The position numbers and the translations under genes are program-made. Source: Halobacillus_B sp963739045 (GTDB lineage: Bacteria > Bacillota > Bacilli > Bacillales > Halobacillaceae). From it: a stretch of 64,000 nucleotides of DNA. The DNA is taken from NCBI GenBank assembly GCA_963739045.1, contig CAVTYY010000005.1, forward strand, positions 806,001 through 870,000. The letters are read 5' to 3'. Of this stretch, positions 61,120-64,000 are shown piece after piece; the first letter of the stretch is position 1, and every line of letters begins with the position of its first letter. Below the pieces are notes generated by a model, which was not told the origin of the DNA, did no database searches, and saw only the letters and a program-made list of their open reading frames with translations.

Positions 61120-61395
61120 ACTGTATTTAGAAGTAAATACTGATGAGGGAGACAGCTCCGCAGATTTTCAAATCCATTTATAGAGGGAAAGGAGAGGACT
61201 TGGACTATTAGTACAAAAAAATGAAAATGCCTGGCTGAAAAATATGTGATTTTCAGTCAGGCAAATTGTATAATAGATCATTTCATTTGCTCGATTTATC
61301 ATTTGACAGCGGGCAAAAAACATCTGTAAATTAGCCGCCGAGTAGTAAAACATAGGGGTTTTTTAGATAACTCCGCCTGTAATTATTATATTGGT

Positions 61396-62133
61396 TTATC
61401 GTTTATTAAAGCCTTTTTTCTGAACAAGATCCGTGACGTCCATTCTCATTGGGTGAGTAAATCTTCTTCGCATTTGATCTGTCCAAGTATCGTTCCTTGA
61501 ATTAGAGGTCCTGGATTTATAATATGCCAGGATTTGTTCATCAAATGCCTCAAGTTCTTGTTCATGCTCCTGGTATTCATTTTCAAAATATATCGCTCTT
61601 TTAGGCAGCCGCGGCTTTTGATCAGGGCTGTGGTCAGGTGTTCCCAATACCATGCCAAATAAGGGAATGACGTGATCAGGAAGTCCGAGTATCTCATCTA
61701 CTCTTTCGATATTATTTCGAATACTCCCAATATAGCAGATCCCTAATCCCATAGATTCAGCAGCGACTGCTGCATTTTGAGCAGCCAAGGCCGCGTCAAT
61801 GGCAGATACTAGAAAGTGTTCACTGTTTTCTAAATTTGGAAGCATTTCTTTATATTCCTCTTTTGAAGCTTTTACTGCAGGTCTATGGAGATCGGCGCAG
61901 TAAATAAGCAGATGACCATTATCTTTAACGTAAGGCTGATTAGTTATTTCAGCGAGCTCTGTTTTTTTCTGTTGATCTGTTATGCCGATAATGGAATAGG
62001 CCATCATATAACTTGAGGTTGAAGCACTCTGTGCGGCCTTGATTATCGTATCAAGCTGTTCTTCTGTTACGGGAATATCTTTAAATTGTCTAATCGAACG
62101 GTGATTTAATAGTGATTGAATGATTGAATTCAT
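61396..62133 (-). CDS. NfrA-type NADPH-dependent flavin reductase/nitroreductase
   Basis: A 245-residue nitroreductase-fold oxidoreductase with FMN-binding HRSIRQFKDIPV near the N-terminus, AAQSASTSSYMMAYSII and ESMGLGICYIGSIRNNIERV. These are the blocks of Bacillus NfrA1/NfrA2 and E. coli NfsA. It uses NADPH to reduce flavins, quinones or nitro groups in the cytoplasm. AGTAGGAGGAA precedes the ATG. Confidence 0.9.
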   Translation of the reverse strand: MNSIIQSLLNHRSIRQFKDIPVTEEQLDTIIKAAQSASTSSYMMAYSIIGITDQQKKTELAEITNQPYVKDNGHLLIYCADLHRPAVKASKEEYKEMLPNLENSEHFLVSAIDAALAAQNAAVAAESMGLGICYIGSIRNNIERVDEILGLPDHVIPLFGMVLGTPDHSPDQKPRLPKRAIYFENEYQEHEQELEAFDEQILAYYKSRTSNSRNDTWTDQMRRRFTHPMRMDVTDLVQKKGFNKR

Positions 62134-62331
62134 AAAAATTTCCTCCTACTTGTTAACGTTCTTCATTAAAATTAACAAATTGTGATTAGGTTTTGTATTA
62201 ATACGACCTTTAAGAAGTAATTTAAAGTAAATTAACAAAAAATTAAGAAAATTTTAAAGTGAATTAGAGGGAAAATTTTTGCTGACGAAGAATTTATTAA
62301 TATACTATATTATTTTAGGCGGGTGAGCCCT

Positions 62332-62676
62332 TTGTCTAACGTATATGACTTTGAGCAGTACAAATTCAAGAAGGACGTAAAAAACCAAACGCAAAATAAA
62401 GCCATAATAGTAGAAGTTTATATTACGACTGTCAAGTTTGTGTGCCAATATTTAGATATTACATATGATCATCCTGTTGAATATGTGACGTCCGATATGG
62501 AGCTGGAACTGCTATATTGCGGTGACCGTGATCGATTTATAAAGACCTTCACTGCAATAATCACCTATTGGGGAATAGAGACAGGTATGGAGAATGCCCT
62601 GCCGCCTGAGGAAGAATTTGAGCGCTTCAAAACTATCGGGGACCTATGTATTTATATTGAGAAACGGGTGAAATGA
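62332..62676 (+). CDS. Hypothetical protein
   Basis: About 114 residues, soluble, with aromatic and acidic stretches and no membrane segment. I recognise no family. AGGCGGGTG six bases upstream favours TTG 62332, which gives MSNVYDFEQYKFKKDV; GTG 62323 is the alternative. It is convergent with a small membrane gene and shares its terminator. Confidence 0.6.
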   Translation: MSNVYDFEQYKFKKDVKNQTQNKAIIVEVYITTVKFVCQYLDITYDHPVEYVTSDMELELLYCGDRDRFIKTFTAIITYWGIETGMENALPPEEEFERFKTIGDLCIYIEKRVK

Positions 62677-62705
62677 CTATAAGACTGATTAGTTCAGTCT
62701 TATAG
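62677..62705. terminator. Shared terminator of two convergent genes
   Basis: CTATAAGACTG (62677-62687) pairs perfectly with CAGTCTTATAG (62695-62705), then ATTTTG on the plus strand. The minus-strand gene ends inside the loop (stop at 62689). Confidence 0.7.
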
Positions 62706-62940
62706 ATTTTGCCTTTTTCATATGGATAAGCCCTAAATATATTTGGAGACTGCCGAGACCGAACAATACGGGACCAATGGAAAATGCGAAAAATATACTT
62801 AAAATAATTTGCAGGACGCCAGATAACATAGTGTACAAGTATTTTCTTTTCCTGAAACTTATATAGGCTGAAAAAGTATTAACGAATGCGGCAATAAGCA
62901 AGAAAGGAATAAAACGAGTTACATCGAATAAGTGGATCAT
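62689..62940 (-). CDS. Small membrane protein
   Basis: About 83 residues, three hydrophobic segments, with a basic loop (SFRKRKYLY) and a basic tail. No family recognised. ATG 62940 follows GAGGAGGTG; the upstream extension to 62955 runs through that site. Single gene. Confidence 0.65.
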   Translation of the reverse strand: MIHLFDVTRFIPFLLIAAFVNTFSAYISFRKRKYLYTMLSGVLQIILSIFFAFSIGPVLFGLGSLQIYLGLIHMKKAKSIRLN

Positions 62941-63202
62941 TTCGCACCTCCTCACTAAATGAATGGCTTGATATTATTGGAGTTTACCACTGTTTTCCAT
63001 CTTTTTTCAACAGCGAAAAACGTCTAGTTTTGCGATTGGGAACAGTGTCCACTCTCTTCCTTGACCGTGGGATTTTAGAGATGGTTCACTCAATGTGCTT
63101 AAGTAAATATTAATAGGTGAAAAGCAGCACTATATTAGGTATGTTATTTATAAGTAGAAAGAGTTACTGCACATAGGAACGCCAAGGAGAGGAGATAGTC
63201 CA

Positions 63203-64000
63203 ATGAATGGAAGAATTGAAGTGAAAAATTTATCGAAAACTTTTAAAAAAGGAAACGTTAAAGCAGTGAAAGATGTTTCTTTTGATGTAAAGGATGGAGA
63301 GTTTTTTGCTTTCTTAGGACCCAATGGAGCTGGTAAGTCCACGACGGTTCAAATATTAACGACGCTAATTAATGCAACTGGTGGAAAAGCAGTGGTGGCG
63401 GGACACGACGTTATAAAGGAACCTGAGAAGGTGAGGAAATATATCGGCGTTGCCCTTCAGGAAACTGGAGTTGATCCTGATTTAACGGGGAGAGAGATGA
63501 TTGAATTACAAGCTAATATTTTCGGTTTTTCTAAACAGGGAGCTAAAACGAGAGCAGATGAACTGTTAGGAATTGTTCAGCTTGAGGAATCAGCGGACCG
63601 GCGGATAGGAAATTATTCCGGCGGGATGAGGAGACGGCTCGATTTAGCTCTTACGCTTGTGAACGAGCCTAAAATTTTATTTTTGGATGAGCCGACTACG
63701 GGGCTTGATCCATCAAACCGAATGGCCATTTGGAAAGAACTACGCAGACTTAACCAGGAAAATGGAACGACCATCTTCTTGACGACTCAATATTTGGAGG
63801 AAGCAGATTCTCTGGCAAATCGCATTAGTATTATTAACAATGGTGAGATCGTGGCCACGGGGACCCCTAAGGAACTCAAAGCTCAAATTGGCAACGATTT
63901 GATTACCATGACTTTTCACTCTGAAGAAGAAGAGAAACTAGCTGAGCAGCTTCTGAAAAGTGAAGCCGACGAGATAGATGCGATCCGGCAGAATGGAAAG
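63203..64000 (+). CDS. ABC transporter ATPase, DrrA type (incomplete at window end)
   Basis: The first 266 residues of an ABC ATPase; the gene runs off the window. Walker A is GPNGAGKSTT, the signature is YSGGMRRRLDLAL, Walker B is ILFLDEPTTGLDPS, and the switch His is replaced by Gln in TTQYLEEADSLA. This Gln and the overall pattern match the DrrA/daunorubicin-resistance group of exporters. GGAGAGGAG at 63186-63194 precedes the ATG. A permease gene is expected downstream. Confidence 0.92.
   Translation, partial: MNGRIEVKNLSKTFKKGNVKAVKDVSFDVKDGEFFAFLGPNGAGKSTTVQILTTLINATGGKAVVAGHDVIKEPEKVRKYIGVALQETGVDPDLTGREMIELQANIFGFSKQGAKTRADELLGIVQLEESADRRIGNYSGGMRRRLDLALTLVNEPKILFLDEPTTGLDPSNRMAIWKELRRLNQENGTTIFLTTQYLEEADSLANRISIINNGEIVATGTPKELKAQIGNDLITMTFHSEEEEKLAEQLLKSEADEIDAIRQNGK

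Noticed and set aside
61168..61353. 61-codon minus-strand frame between the antiporter and NfrA-type gene
   Set aside because: No ribosome site, no family, overlaps terminator-like sequence.
1..64000. CRISPR arrays, tRNA/rRNA genes, insertion sequences, prophage
   Set aside because: No regularly spaced repeats, no cloverleaf or rRNA sequence, no transposase, integrase or phage structural genes were seen.

Overview
The window looks like chromosome of a low-GC, spore-forming, halotolerant member of the Bacillaceae, most like Halobacillus or a close relative. Evidence: gene order and protein families are Bacillus-like (ilv-leu operon behind a T-box, Nag operon with a GntR regulator, YrkE-J-like sulfur genes, YrhE/YrhD-like formate dehydrogenase, Est30-type esterase, YjcZ-family mini-protein). 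Shine-Dalgarno sites are strong, TTG/GTG starts are common, and a staphyloxanthin-type glycosyltransferase/acyltransferase pair suggests a pigmented cell. I see no tRNA, rRNA, CRISPR array, insertion sequence or prophage.

Layout. 1-2.05 kb: the C-terminal end of a CYP102-type P450 reductase and a MetE-like methyltransferase behind a SAM-I riboswitch. 2.3-8.1 kb: a reactive-sulfur operon (pseudo-rhodanese, CstR persulfide sensor, two DsrE proteins, rhodanese, TusA-rhodanese fusion, rhodanese-persulfide dioxygenase, TusA, TauE exporter, membrane rhodanese, DUF302) with three spaced ATACC-N6-GGTAT-like CstR operators. 8.3-10.4 kb: small membrane proteins, a polysaccharide deacetylase and a YjcZ-type mini-protein. 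10.4-21.3 kb: branched-chain amino acid synthesis (ilvE with CodY-like boxes; T-box; ilvB-ilvN-ilvC-leuA-leuB-leuC-leuD-ilvA). leuC carries a one-base frameshift, and the ilvA ribosome site points to a start in the wrong frame. 21.5-27.3 kb: dapF, yjbQ-like, a YeeE/YedE sulfur transporter, a small SD-plus-terminator unit, a 3D-domain protein and a DAACS symporter. 27.5-32 kb: zinc-ribbon/FxLYD membrane protein with a DegP-like protease, a small phospholipase A2-like protein, and glnA with a GlnR box. 32-37.5 kb: a GC-rich dispersed repeat, a P450, mntH behind MntR-like boxes, a YgjP/DUF45 protein lacking its metal site, and a carboxylesterase. 37.5-43 kb: the N-acetylglucosamine operon nagE-nagA-nagB-nagR-SIS. 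43-47.5 kb: zinc-independent S14 with a Zur box, thiT with a TPP riboswitch, a DUF1028 protein, and an ArsR-MFS pair with shared operator repeats. 47.5-52 kb: fdhD, a formate dehydrogenase and DUF1641. 52-64 kb: an esterase, a frameshifted CrtQ-like glycosyltransferase with CrtO-like acyltransferase, DUF456, a TetR/MMPL pair with shared operators, an aldo/keto reductase, a Na+/H+ antiporter, a nitroreductase, two unknown proteins, and an ABC ATPase running off the end.

How it fits together. Much of the window is about sulfur (SAM riboswitch, CstR operon, YeeE/YedE transporter, FdhD sulfurtransferase) and nutrient sensing (CodY, T-box, GlnR, Zur, MntR, TPP, NagR). The regulatory sites read here match the genes they precede. 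The least explained items are the three-operator arrangement with a catalytically dead leading rhodanese, a family of terminator-associated repeats sharing a conserved 5' block, a GC-rich element with inverted ends, and several very small genes. Two clear frameshifts (leuC, glycosyltransferase) and a third suspected one (ilvA) could be sequencing errors or real lesions; sequence alone cannot decide.
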